The position numbers and the translations under genes were made by a program. DNA of 64,000 nucleotides from Gnetum montanum (Eukaryota > Streptophyta > Gnetopsida > Gnetales > Gnetaceae). Below, piece by piece: positions 47,151-58,124 of the stretch. The notes under the pieces were generated by a model. It was not told the origin of the DNA, did not search any database, and saw only the letters and a list, made by a program, of their open reading frames with translations. The first letter of the stretch is position 1. Each line of letters begins with the position of its first letter. The stretch lies in contig MNCI01004926.1 in NCBI GenBank assembly GCA_015680685.1, positions 1 to 64,000 on the forward strand, written 5' to 3'.

Positions 47151-48330
47151 TACAAATGACATCATAATTTCTATTTATGGGATAGACAAAGATCTTCCAA
47201 AAATCAAAATGATCATAAAGATGATTTGAACTCTTTAACTTTAGTTTTGACCAAAGGCCATAGCCATGGAAGAATCAAAGATTTCAATATCATGAAGTTT
47301 GAAGAACTTCAAAGTGCACTAGTTGCTTATGAGATGAATCTCATAAGTGAAGGTGTTATCAAGGAAAAGTCCATTACTTTCAAAAAATCCACTAGAAGCT
47401 CATACAGATAAAAATATCCATTAGATTACTAGAAAAATAGTGAGGAAGATGAACTTGCCCTTCTCTCTAAAAGAATCAAGAGACTTCTTAGAAAACAAAA
47501 TAAAAAGGAAAATCAAAAAGGTGTAAAAGATAAGAGAAAAGAAAAGATAATTAATTTAAAAGTTTATTAAAAATTAATATTTCTTCTATAAAATGTTGGA
47601 TTTTGTGGTGGAAGAGGTTACTTGGCCTCTAAAGGTCCTAGTGATAATAGACTGAAAAAGAAGGACCTCTATAAAAATAAAAATAAAAAGAAAAATCTTT
47701 ACATAAACTTGGATGATGACAATGGTGAAGAAAAAGTTAATGATGATGATATAGATGAATTGCATCTCCTATGCATGGTCATTGCTCATGAAATATCAAA
47801 AGATGATTAGGAAAGTGACATAGAAGAAAATGAAGATATGATAGAAGAGAAGTATAGCTTATTGTGTGATGAGAAAATTTCCTTTCAAAATATATGGAGT
47901 ACAATGAAGAAATATCTACGTCTTAAAAATTTAGAAATTAAATAGCTTTATGTTAAATAAAACTAGAAAAAATTAGACCTTAAGATTATTGAATAAAGAT
48001 ACTAGGAAAAGAAATGCTTTGCATCATGCTTGGAGAAGGATGAGATCCAAATAGTAAAGGAAAACTTGGGAGCAATCCTTAAGAAGAACCTTCAACAAAC
48101 ATTTCTTCAAAATGGAGATACACTCCAAGGTTTTAGAATCTTACTTGAATGAATATTATAATGTATTATTATTGTGATATATTTGATCATGTACAATATT
48201 ATTACCATTTAAGGTTAAAAAATTTTATCACTCTACAAGATCTTACAAGAAGAAACCAAAGAAGGACACCTTCTAGATTACAAAAATTTGAAGAACCAAA
48301 GAGAATACATAAAAAATGAGAATGCTAGAC
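47151..48330 (+). pseudogene. Copia copy D gag (broken, partly deleted)
   Basis: The first third of Gag is missing: LTR B is followed after about 100 bases by FNIMKFEELQSALVAYEMNL (47226-47411), matching copy A DFSTLKFEQLQSALIDYEMN. A zinc-knuckle remnant around 47593-47640 (C-W...FCGGRGYLASKGP across a frameshift) and an acidic/Lys-rich part at 47622-47810 follow. Confidence 0.7.
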
Positions 48331-48560
48331 CAAGTTGCTTAATTAGCTATGAAAGACCTACTTGGTACATTAATAGTGGATGCTCAGGACACATGACAAG
48401 TAACAAATATCAATTCATATACAATATTGAATAAAATTTTAGTAGTGTAACTTTTGCTAATGAATCGGAGAACCTGTTAAAGAAATAGGAATAATTAGAG
48501 GTAAGAATTTGCCATAATTAAAGGAAGCTTTCTATTTAAGTGCTAAAGAATAATTTATTA
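48331..48560 (+). pseudogene. Copia copy D protease region (broken)
   Basis: At 48363 the frame reads WYINSGCSGHMTSNKYQF. Copia proteases have W-x-x-D-S-G-C/A-S-x-H-M; the catalytic Asp is Asn here, a single G-to-A type change. The rest is frame-broken. Confidence 0.75.
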
Positions 48561-48899
48561 ACTGTTAGCCAAGTATGTGACTCAAACTATGATGTGATGT
48601 TTTCAAAATATTGTTACCAAATAAGAGATTCTATTACATGAAAAGTTTTAGTATATGGTTATAGAAAATCAAATGTTTACATCACCATATTATCTAATGC
48701 TATTAATGGGAGCATAAAGAGTTTGATGTGAAATTTAAGTAACATTCATTTATGATATAAAACACTTAGACATGTAAATGTAGATATCCTAATAACACTT
48801 TTCTTAAATGATATGATGCATGGACTACCCAAAATAAAATACTTCAACATGAATGTATGTGATGCTTTTTAAAAAGAGAAGCAAATAAGGGTAAGGCTT

Positions 48900-49480
48900 G
48901 ATATGAAAAACTATATTTCAATTTCACATCCATTGGTTCTACATCATCTAGACCTTGTTGGAATACTTAGCTTTGGAGGAAAAAGTTATTATCTTACTAT
49001 TCTTCCAATACTTATCTTACTATTCTTGGAATGATTAGTTATATTTTTCTTGGGTTTCTTTTCTAAAATACAAAGATGAACCATTTGAATATTTTGTAAA
49101 CATATGTAAAAAGCTACAAAATGAAAAAGGATACCCAATCAAGATGATCAAAAATGATCATGGAAGAGAATTTTAGAATTCCAAATTTAAAGAATATTAT
49201 AATATTCATGGGATACATCACCAGTTTTCAAATTCAAGAATACAACAAAGAAATGGAGTTGCTGAGCATAATAACCATCAACTTAATGAGATGGCTAGAA
49301 CTATGTTGAATGATAAAGATGTTACATACCATTTTTGTGGTGAGGCCATCAACATATCTTACTATGTCTCCAATAAAGTTTTAGTAAGAATATTCATTGC
49401 AAAAACTCCTTATGAACTTTGTTAGGCATGAATCTCTTTGTGAGTTATTTTCATGTTTTTGGTGCTAAATGTTATATACT
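48900..49480 (+). pseudogene. Copia copy D integrase (broken)
   Basis: ISHPLVLHHLDLVGILSFGG keeps the first catalytic Asp region (usual L-x-x-x-H-x-D-L-x-G-P). KMIKNDHGREF has the second Asp. HQFSNSRIQQRNGVAEHNN has the catalytic Glu (usual P-Q-Q-N-G-V-A/V-E-R). NEMARTMLNDK follows. Stops and one frame shift lie between the blocks, and the segment between the first and second Asp is shortened. Confidence 0.8.
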
Positions 49481-49919
49481 TAATGAAAAATATGCTCTAA
49501 GAAAATTAGACCTCGAAGGCCAACAAAGATATACATTTGGATTACTGTATAGTAAGCAAAGCATAGAGAGTTTTCAATAACATAACTTTTACTATAAAGG
49601 ACTCCATAAATGTTAAAGTTAATAATTCTGATGGAATGCATCTTAATGTGCAAGTGGATGGTGAAAATCTCATGATTAAAAGAATCACACAATCACTACA
49701 GGACATATCCAAAGAATAATGTAAATATGAAAGTCAAGTTAAGCATGAAGAAAAAGATGATCAAGATAAGGACCAAATGCCCAAATTAAGAAAATCATAC
49801 TCCATGAGCAATTTCATTGGACAACTTGATAGAGGGGTAATCACTAGAAGCAAAACAAGAGAATTATGTGCATACACTACTTACATCTCACATATTGAAC
49901 CAAATAATTTCAAGGAATC

Positions 49920-50620
49920 TAAGCATTAGGGAGGGTGGATGTTGACTATGTAAGAAGAGCTCAATAAATTTGTTAAAAATTATGTTTGGAAAGTTGTTCT
50001 TGAACCAAAAAGTAGATCCATCATTAGGATAGCATTGTTTTTTTAGAATAAAATTGATGACGTAGAAGTAATTATTAAGAACAAAAAATGTATCAATGCC
50101 AAAGGAAACAATCAATAGGAAGGCATTGGTTTTGATGAAACATTATAAGATTGAAATCAATTAGAATTTTATTAGCTTATGCTTGAATCAAGGGATTTAA
50201 GTTATATTAGATAGATGTTAAGGGTGCCTTTCTAAATGGGATCATTCAAGAAGAAGTATATGTGGAACAACTTGAAGGATTTATAGATTTAACATATTGT
50301 AGTCATGTCTACCACCTCAAGAAAGCTCTCTATGGACTCAAAAAAGCCCCAATATCATGGTACAAAAGGTTATCACAATACCTCTTGGACAAGAAATTCA
50401 AATGCGAAAGAGAAAATATTACATTATTTATAAAATGGTTTGATATGAAACTACTTGTGATCTATGTAGATGATATCACATTCAATTTTACTAATCAAAA
50501 GTTATGTAATAATTTTTTTATGTGATGTAGAGTGAATTTGAAATGAGCATGATGGATAAATTGAACAACTTCTTAGGGCTGCAACTCAAGAAGACAAAAG
50601 AAGGAACCTTGGATGTCAAT
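49920..50620 (+). pseudogene. Copia copy D reverse transcriptase (broken)
   Basis: Blocks in order: EELNKFVKNYVWKVVLEP, the GIGFDETL motif, GAFLNG-like [35 protein letters not shown], and the catalytic YVDDI at 50464-50478 (intact). The words are those of Sirevirus RT ([20 protein letters not shown]). The open part is 50262-50525. A stop follows soon after. Confidence 0.87.
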
Positions 50621-50640
50621 CCAAATACATAAAAAGCTTA

Positions 50641-51390
50641 TTGAAGAAATACAATCTAGCAAAAATCAAACCTAATGCAACTCCTATGGATGCAAACATA
50701 AAACTCAACAAGGATGAAAAAGGTAAGAAAATAAATTCCAAAGTTTATAGAGACATGATTGAAAATTTTCTTTACTTTACTATGAGTAGACTTGACATTG
50801 TCTTAAGTGTTGGTATTTGTACTCATTACCAAAGTAATTCTAAAGAATCTTATTTAAAGACTAATAAAATAATTTATTACTTAAAAGGTAAAATTTATTG
50901 GAAACTTTGGTATTCAAAGAATTCAGCACTTCATCTTATTAAGTATTATGATGTAGACTGGGTAGGATGCATGAAAGATTATAGAAGCATAAGTGAAAAT
51001 TAGTTTTTCCTAGAAAAATTTTTAGTACTATGAGATAATAGCAAATAAAGTTCAATAGCTCTTTAAATGGCTGAAGAAAAATACATTTTAGCAAAAAATT
51101 GTTGTGCTCAACTCTTATGAATGAAAGACATTTTAAAAGATCTCAAAAGTTAAGCAACACAAGTTCCCATCTTTTATGATAATAATAGTGCAATCAACAT
51201 GAAAAACAATCCAATTTAATAATCAAGGATGAAACACATAAAGATCATACATCACTTTAGCATGGAACATATTTAACTTGGCAATGTTTAATTAGAGTAC
51301 ATTGGGAAAACAGATCAACCAGTAGATGTGTTCATCAAGCCTCTTGATAAAAGGATATTCAACATGCTGTGCAAAGACATGGGGACAGGA
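50641..51390 (+). pseudogene. Copia copy D RT C-terminus and RNase H (broken)
   Basis: ATPMDANIKLNKDEKGKKIN and MSRLDIVLSVGICTHYQSNS (usual T-R-P-D-I-x-F-x-V) are followed by YYDVDWVGCMKDYRSIS, where the family has Y-x-D-A-D-W/Y-A-G-x-x-x-D-R-K-S-T-S. The tail QPVDVFIKPLDKRIFNMLC matches the end of Copia pol (D-I-x-T-K-P-L). After it comes about 500 bases of non-coding DNA. Confidence 0.87.
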
Positions 51391-51609
51391 CCTTATCTTG
51401 TTAGGTAAGTAAGGTATGATACTAAACCTTCTTTAGTAGGTAGTTAGAATAAGATAGAATTTTAAAAATAAAAAAAGAAAGAGCAGCTAAGGAATTAAAG
51501 CATTCTTACCTCCACAAATGACCCAATTCTATGTTTCAAGAATATTTTATTTAGCAATCTCTGAATGACATCATTCAAGTGTTATGTTACTTTGCAAGGT
51601 GTATTGAAA

Positions 51610-51660
51610 TCTCAAAAGAAGTCTTCTAATTTTTTTATGCCTATATAAACAATGATATTT
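51610..51660 (+). promoter_or_regulatory. TATA box and AGAAGTCTTCT motif between copy D pol and its extra ORF
   Basis: AAAAGAAGTCTTCTAAT (51616-51632) is a palindromic word of the kind found in the LTR. It is followed by GCCTATATAAACAATG (51639-51654), a good plant TATA box, 240 bases before the extra-ORF start at 51892. In copy A the same interval has the word cluster at 43785-43925. Confidence 0.45.
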
Positions 51661-51891
51661 TTCACCTATGGCATATATCTTTAGTTCCATCAAAGATGGC
51701 CTTTCTATATAAAATGTAGACTTAGGTCACATGTAAAAATAAACTTCCTAAAGTACATCTATAAAATATTTTGCATCTTACTTCTTCATTTGTGTATCAT
51801 TTGAAGGTTGTCTTCTAGAAAGGCATAATAAAAGATGACTAGGGAAGTGTAGGGTAGAGATTTTCACAAGGATTATACGGTAAACAATATC

Positions 51892-52243
51892 ATGACTCAC
51901 ACAAAGATAGACATCAAATGCTCAAGTTCAACACAGTAGAAAGGCACACACTCCACAAGTAGGATTTGAGATGAAAGAGGATAAAATACAAATATAAATT
52001 TTTCTCTACATAGGCTAAATGAAGTTATGAAAAATAGAACGATATTACCATCACTTATGAGTGTGCTCTAACATTTTGATAGGAGAGACAAGTTGCACTC
52101 TAAGCTTATTTTGTAGGAATCAGCTAGTTCACGCTTCTTACCCTAAGTATGAGCCTTCCTAAGGTAATAGCCCAAGAGTTCTTTTGTGATATAATGGCCT
52201 TAAACAATAGTGTTGGTGCTTTTAAAATCATGGTTCATCTTTT
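51892..52243 (+). pseudogene. Copia copy D extra ORF, left part (interrupted by G2)
   Basis: MTHTKIDIKCSSSTQ opens it. The later words RQVAL, FTLLTLSMSLPKVIAQEFFC and DIMALNNSVGAF align with copy A RQAAL, FIVMNFLLFEVLVREFYC and NIVITNVIVGAF. It stops where the G2 LTR begins and can be resumed at 62405. Confidence 0.7.
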
Positions 52244-52244
52244 A

Positions 52245-52470
52245 GCAGTTACTCTAATTATTAGAGTGGTTACTCTAGCGGTTACTCTAGTAGTTATTCT
52301 AATTATTAGAGTGGTTACTCTAGCGGTTTCTTTAGTAGTTATTCTAATTATTAGAGTGGTTACTATAGTTGTTTCTTTAGTAGTTATTCTAATATTAGAG
52401 TGGTTACTCTAGCAGTTTCTTTAGCAATTATTCTAATTATTAAAGCGGTGACTCTAATTATTAGACTGGT
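52245..52470. repeat. 45-bp tandem repeats in G2 5' U3
   Basis: About 4.5 units with starts at 52257, 52302, 52347 and about 52392. Each unit has two palindromes: CTCTAATTATTAGAG (perfect, one-base centre) and AGAGTGGTTACTCT (5-bp arms, 4-base loop). They end about 15-40 bp upstream of the TATA box, the usual place of LTR enhancers. Confidence 0.85.
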
Positions 52471-52482
52471 TGCTCCCAAGCC

Positions 52483-52490
52483 TATAAATA
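52483..52490 (+). promoter_or_regulatory. G2 5' LTR TATA box
   Basis: CCTATAAATACAATGC, identical in the 3' LTR at 61643. Placed between the U3 repeats and an R region beginning around 52515. Confidence 0.7.
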
Positions 52491-53248
52491 CAATGCACAA
52501 GTTCACAATTGGAAAGAAGTCTTTTAGGAGTCAAGTAGCAAAACTCTTGTAGCCTGTTTGAATGTTGGAGTATTTTCCAAGTGCCCACAGTAGGAGGTCT
52601 AAGTGTGGATGGATTTTTATTCGAGCATTGTGTACCTAAGCACATCTTTTGTACGACAATATAGATGAGCTCTTTGATTCATCCTTGCAGCACTTGAGAT
52701 TTTTTTTCTTACGCATTTCTTTTATTTTATTTTCTTATGCATTTATTTTATTTTATTTTATGCACTTTACATTTATGTTATTAGTAAAGAAATTCATTTT
52801 GATCAATTAAGAAAATCGTTAGATTACACAAGCACGACCACTTCGAGCATGCGTGTAATGCTTGGTAACCTAGTAATGATTAGCATTTGGTAATCCTAGT
52901 AGTGTTGCACTAGTTCAGGATGTGTATGGCAAGTGGGAATGGACGTTGTTGTTAGGATTAGTTAGAACTTAGTTAATGAGTAGTTAAGTTAAATTAGTCA
53001 CTTAGTTACCTATCTCCTTCCCTACTAGCACAGGACATAAAAACATAAAAGCTATAAAAATCATATGCCTCAAGCTTACTTAACCATACAATCATGACAT
53101 ACAGGTAAGCTTGGGATGATAATGATCAACCAACCCATCCTTTTTCCACAAGGGAGCATAAGCACTTATTCCTTGGAATTTGACCGGATCATGCATGAAA
53201 CACTCATATTCGTATGGTTGAGTGTAGGGGTACTTCACCGCTCATCAT

Positions 53249-53266
53249 TGGCGCCATTGCCGACGA
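53249..53266 (+). other. G2 primer-binding site (tRNA-Asp)
   Basis: TGGCGCCATTGCCGACGA, one base after the LTR. It differs from the plant tRNA-Asp complement at two positions only, the best preserved site in the window. Confidence 0.85.
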
Positions 53267-53383
53267 CTTAGTTGTTTGTGTGCTAATTAGAACTTAGGAA
53301 ATCATTCACATCATTGGAAAAAACCATTAGGGTTGGTTTAGAAAATAATAAACAAGAATACATTGCACACTGAATAGGCAAGT

Positions 53384-55716
53384 ATGTCTCCTTCTTCGTA
53401 CGAAAGTGCCTCGCCGCCTAGATCTGAAACAGGAAACAGTCAGTGGTGTAATACACATGATGTTGATCTACCAGTTCCTCAACAAGTTTGAGTGGTATAT
53501 ATTCATCCTAATGAGTATATACTAGACTTCACCTTTATCCTTCATCAAGATGAACAACTGTGTTGGCGAGACTTAGAAGGTAACATAGTATTACCTCCTG
53601 ATCGTTCAGTCCCGAGCATGCTTCTTCGTGCTCTCACACGAATTGGCATGCTGCACTTACATGCAGAATATGTTGTGCTAGACCATGACTCAAGAGAATA
53701 CTATCCCACAGAGGCACAACATCAAAGGGACTTGTAACAGGAGAGACATCATAAGTTTTTGAAGGATAAGTGGTCTCAGGATGTCCCACATGTTTTAAGC
53801 AAAAATGAGGATGGTGAACCTACCTCAGGCAGTCGCCCACACAACGATGTCCCTCCCCTTGACTTTGGCCAAGGGGTTGTGTATCAGAACCTTCATTCCA
53901 CTATTCATAACCCAAGTTCTAATACCCATGGGCACAAAGGGTCTGAAAAAGGGACATGAACTCATGATAAAGATGGACATTCTTATTGCAATTACAATCG
54001 GGGCCGAGACTATAGAAGAGAAGGTAGCAGACATCGTCATGGTGATGGTTCTCCTTCTTCTTCACCTTCATCATCTCCTTCACCCTCTCCTTCAATATCT
54101 AGATGCAATCATAAAGGAAACAACCATGGGGATGAAGGTAGGCAAAGTGGAAGTCATAGACAAAATACCCAGGAAAGGGGACAAGGGCACTCTAGAGAGT
54201 CACAACATAGAAGAAGGAAGAGTAGGGAACAACGTAGGCATCATAGATACCATGGAAAATATGATCACAATGAATCCATACTCACTACTCGAAGTATGTT
54301 GGACATAACTGAGTCTATTAGAATTCCAACAAGGCATCAAAAAGATAGTGGGATCAAGAAATTAGATATGAAAAACATCCCATGATTTGAAACGGGATAC
54401 AATGCTGATCCTCATAATCATTTACAAGCATTCCATGATGCATGTGCCTTACAAAACATATAGAATGAATGGAAAAAAATTAAGTTGTTCCCATGGACAT
54501 TAGTTAAAGAAGCAAAAAGCTGGTACTGATCTTTAGAACCATAATCCATTCGTAGGTGGAGTACTATGTTAGAACTATTTAATGATAAGTACTAAACATA
54601 CTCTCGAGTGTCTAACTTGCGAAAGTAAATCCAAGGCTGGAAAAAAGGAGGACATGAACACTTGGATGCTGCCATGGGCCGATACTATGCACTGTTACAT
54701 CATTTTTCTAGCCATGGTTATTTGCAAAGGGATCAACTACGCCATCTCATGGATGGGCTTAGGCATGAAACAAGAAGAACCCTTAGGACTTATGCCCAAG
54801 GGAGACTATCTAAGCTTAGGTCCCATCAAATTAAAAGAATATTGGAGCAAGTTGCTAAGGAAGAAGGTGAGCTATGGGAGAGATAAAATGTGAAAGAGTA
54901 TAATCAACATCCTTTTCTTTGGAAGAGGGGAGTAAAATTTTGCGAGGATGAAGAAGAGTCACCACTCAAAGAGATGGTGAATAGGAAAACTTTGCCTATC
55001 CAAATGATGACATCAGAAGTTTTGGCAAAGGTAGACCAAATGTGGAATTCCCTAGACAATAGATTTCAAACTATTCTTAAAATAGTAGAAGAGTCTAGAG
55101 AGCAAGGTAGTGAGAAAAGAAAAAAGAGAGAAGTTGAACATGCACATAGCAAGGGTAAGGGTAAAGTTGCCATCATTGAAGAGATTGTGGATTCAAAAAT
55201 AGATAATGATAGTAGATGTGAGATATCTTAATATGACCATCCTAAGGGATGTTACCTTATAATCTCACATATGCAGGAGTCTGGGGTGTATGCACTCAAC
55301 CCACGATTAAACAAAAGGTAAACACCCTGAAGGTTACCTTAACATTAAGGTAACCCAAGGCAGTTCCACTAACCCTTAACATATTATCCCAGTGGAACTC
55401 AACCATAGCCAATTGAGCAATATCAATAGTAGCAGCACCCAAAATCATGGGGAATGCCACCATCAAGGCAACATTATCCTTACTGGCAACCTTACCTGTA
55501 TGGATATTACGTGTGGTAGCCAATCTCCCCACGTGACTCTACTAATCACGTCACTCGCCAACCTAACTACCAAGCCCATGAGTATTATGGGACTCCCTCT
55601 TCTAGAGATAATATTACGCAAGCATATCATCCTTCTCATTTGGTTGCACCTCTTCCACCAATAGCTCCACTACCACCTACTCCCATATTGCAAGGTGAAA
55701 TCCCTACCCAGCCATA
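53384..55716 (+). pseudogene. G2 gag (broken)
   Basis: ATG at 53384 (MSPSSYESASPPRSETGN). Then EYILDFTFILHQDEQLCWRD and RSVPSMLLRALTRIGM (53492-53737). A Ser/Pro/Arg/His-rich basic linker (53940-54250). The capsid core has EWKKIKLFPWTLVKEAKSWY, RRWSTMLELFNDKY and the open segment 54662-54886 (RYYALLHHFSSHGYLQRDQL, RRTLRTYAQGRLSKLRSHQ). A Glu/Lys-rich coiled-coil-like part (54890-55231) and a Tyr/His/Gln-rich tail follow. At least ten stops. Confidence 0.82.
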
Positions 55717-55819
55717 ACAATGTAATGCCATGAGGGTTGTTAACTCTTAACCTACTATTGGCTCCAACAACCACACAAAGAAAAGACCTTTCTTTAGAAC
55801 CAACAATCCAACCAAGCCC

Positions 55820-56416
55820 TTGCAATCAAAAGTAGCTAATTCCTTAGATGCCTCAATATCAATCAAAACTTTGGAGCCCTCTTCAATCCAATCAACGCAC
55901 TCAATGCATATGATCATGCTAACACATGTCGTCACTGATTGGATCAAAGCTAGCCACCTTCCTAGGAAATTCTCTAATCCTGGGAGTCCTCTAATATACT
56001 TAAAAATCATTAGAAATGCATCGTGCAAGGCTCTTTTAGATTCAATTTCTGGTGTCAACTTGATTTCTCAAGAAATGTACAAGGCCTGGAACCTACCTCC
56101 ATTGAAAAAGAGCAACATCCATCTAGAGTTGGCTAACCAGTCCATCACTATCCCATTGGGATTGGTGGAAGACATTGTTACCACTGTTTATGGGTGGTCT
56201 TACCCAGCTGTCTTCCTAGTGATTCAGGTAAATAATGATAAGGGGCACTTCCCAATCATAATGGAAAGAACCTGGTTAAGCACCATCGACACACACCTAG
56301 GAATTTGTGATCTTTCCCTAGAGATATCAAAGGAAAATACATTCGGAAAGATCAAGAAGAAGAAAGTTCTGTGCTTCACATATAGTGACATAGGGTGTAA
56401 CTGCATGCAGAGATAA
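55820..56416 (+). pseudogene. G2 retropepsin
   Basis: A 198-codon open frame with ALLDSISGVNLISQEMYKAW (active site D-S-I instead of D-S/T-G), VVTDWIKASHLPRKF upstream, SITIPLGLVEDIVTTVYGWS and FPIIMERTWLST. G1 carries the same frame at 1903-2616. G1 has DSS and G2 has DSI, so neither keeps the catalytic Gly; a family-wide deviation or independent decay are both possible. Confidence 0.82.
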
Positions 56417-56690
56417 TGGTTTGTGCAAAGTTTAGCATTGCCTACATGCAATCAGTGTGCACAAGTGATTAGCATACAAAGATTCCTGTATGCAGCAACC
56501 ACACGACAGGAAGACACCCAATGGCTGACAGCTAATTAAGAAAGTAGTTCACTCATTTGCATGGAACCAACTGAGGATTTGACTTGTGCTTACATCGATA
56601 GCATAGATGCATTAGATGGTTTAAAGCCTTCGTTTGGTCATATCTTGAATTAACTGGAATAGCTCCTAGGACATGCCAACACAGGATTTA

Positions 56691-58119
56691 CACAAACCCC
56701 TCCATGAAGCCTCGAAGACAATTGCAAAGGCGTTTGAACCCAAAGCTGAAGCAAGTAGTCAAGGAAGAAATCGAATAGCTTCTCAAGGTTGGGTTCATAT
56801 ACTCCATTGCTGATAGTAAATGGGTTAGCCCCTTAGTTATTGTGCCTAAAAAGGGAGGTAAATGGAGGGTGTGCATAGATTTCAGGCTACTAACTATGGC
56901 AACATTCAAAGATCACTTTCCATTTCCATTTGTTGACCAAGTCTTAGACACCATTGTAGGGCATCGCTATTATAGTTTTCTAGATGGATATAGTGAATAT
57001 AACCAAATACAAATAGCCCTTTAACACCAAGCTAAGACTACATTCATCAGTTTTTAGGGAATGTTCACATACAAATAGATGTCTTTTGGCTTGTTCAATG
57101 CCCCTATAACATTTCAACGACTAGTTCTAAGCATATTCCAATAGCAGATAGGGAATGGTGTGGAGGTCTTTACAGATGACTTCACTTATGGAGCAAACTT
57201 TGATCAAGCCTTGGACTAGTTGGAGCAAGTGTTAAAAAGATGTGTAGAAACAAATTTTAGGTTCAACTGGTAGAAAAGCCATTTGATGGTCCAAGAAGGC
57301 ATAGTACTAGTAGACAAAATCTCACACATAGGGATAGAGGTAGACCCCAAGAAAATCAAAATTATCCAACGAATTACCCATCAAATGGAAACTATCAAAG
57401 ATATTTGGTCATTCCTTGGACATACTGGCTACTATAGGAGATTTATTAAGAACCTTTCAAAAGTTTCCAAACCATTGGTGAAATTAATGAAAAAGGACGT
57501 ACCTTTTGAGTGGACTAGGGAATGCGAATCATCTTTCCAAAATTTGAAATAGAAGGTAGTAGAAACACCCATTCTACAAGCTCTTAACTGGTCCAAATCA
57601 TTCCATATCATAACTGATGCATCCAACTATGCTTTAGGAGTCGTACTTACATAGTTAGATGACCATAAGCATCCTTATTACATCCACTATGCAGGTAGAA
57701 GTATCCATAGTGCACAAAATAACTACACTACCACAGAGAAAGAATTAATGGCTATAGTGTTTGCACTAGAAAATTTTAGACACTATGTATTGGGATATAA
57801 AGTATATATACATACAGATCATAGTGCAATCCAGTTTGTCATGAATAAGACAATGGTAAGCCCTCATATCATACAATGACTTGTAATCTTATAAGAGTTC
57901 GATTTAATGATGATCAATCGTAAGGGCATCGAGAATGTAGTTGCTGATCATTTATCTTGGTTACGATGGGACAACAAAGAGGATGAGTATTCAATTTCTG
58001 ATCATTTCTCTCATGAATTCATCTTTTCTGGTATAGTGAATAATCAATCACCCATGGAGACAAACTGGTACAGTAGCATTCTTACATATCTCTCACCCAA
58101 CAAACACCACAAGAGTTAA
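56691..58119 (+). pseudogene. G2 reverse transcriptase and RNase H (broken)
   Basis: RT starts NPSMKPRRQLQRRLNPKLKQ, then IADSKWVSPLVIVPKKGG, KDHFPFPFVDQVLDTIVGHR, FLDGYSEYNQIQIAL (first Asp kept), FGLFNAPITFQR and the catalytic box VFTDDFTYG (F-T-D-D, 57163-57189; Y/F-M/V-D-D is usual). The connection reads WSFLGHTGYYRRFIKNL. RNase H has ITDASNYALGVVL (Asp kept), TTTEKELMAIVFALENFRHY, IHTDHSAIQFVMNK and NVVADHLSWL. Six or more stops. Confidence 0.9.
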
Positions 58120-58124
58120 ACCTT

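Larger units (their letters stand above)
52244..53247 (+). repeat. G2 5' LTR (about 1004 bp)
   Basis: Colinear with 61374-62404 from AGCAGTTACTC on and ends CTCATCA. The first bases (TGATGAG in the 3' LTR) are missing or altered, so the left boundary is set by where homology starts. It contains the 45-bp repeats, a TATA box (52483-52490), and R-U5. Confidence 0.85.

Noticed and set aside
52149-52412. Open frame of 87 codons rich in Val/Leu/Ile/Thr, and the similar frames at 61303-61641 and 61373-61561 on both strands
   Set aside because: They are translations of the 45-bp tandem repeat; because 45 is a multiple of three and TAG/TAA fall out of frame, all strands stay open. Not membrane proteins.
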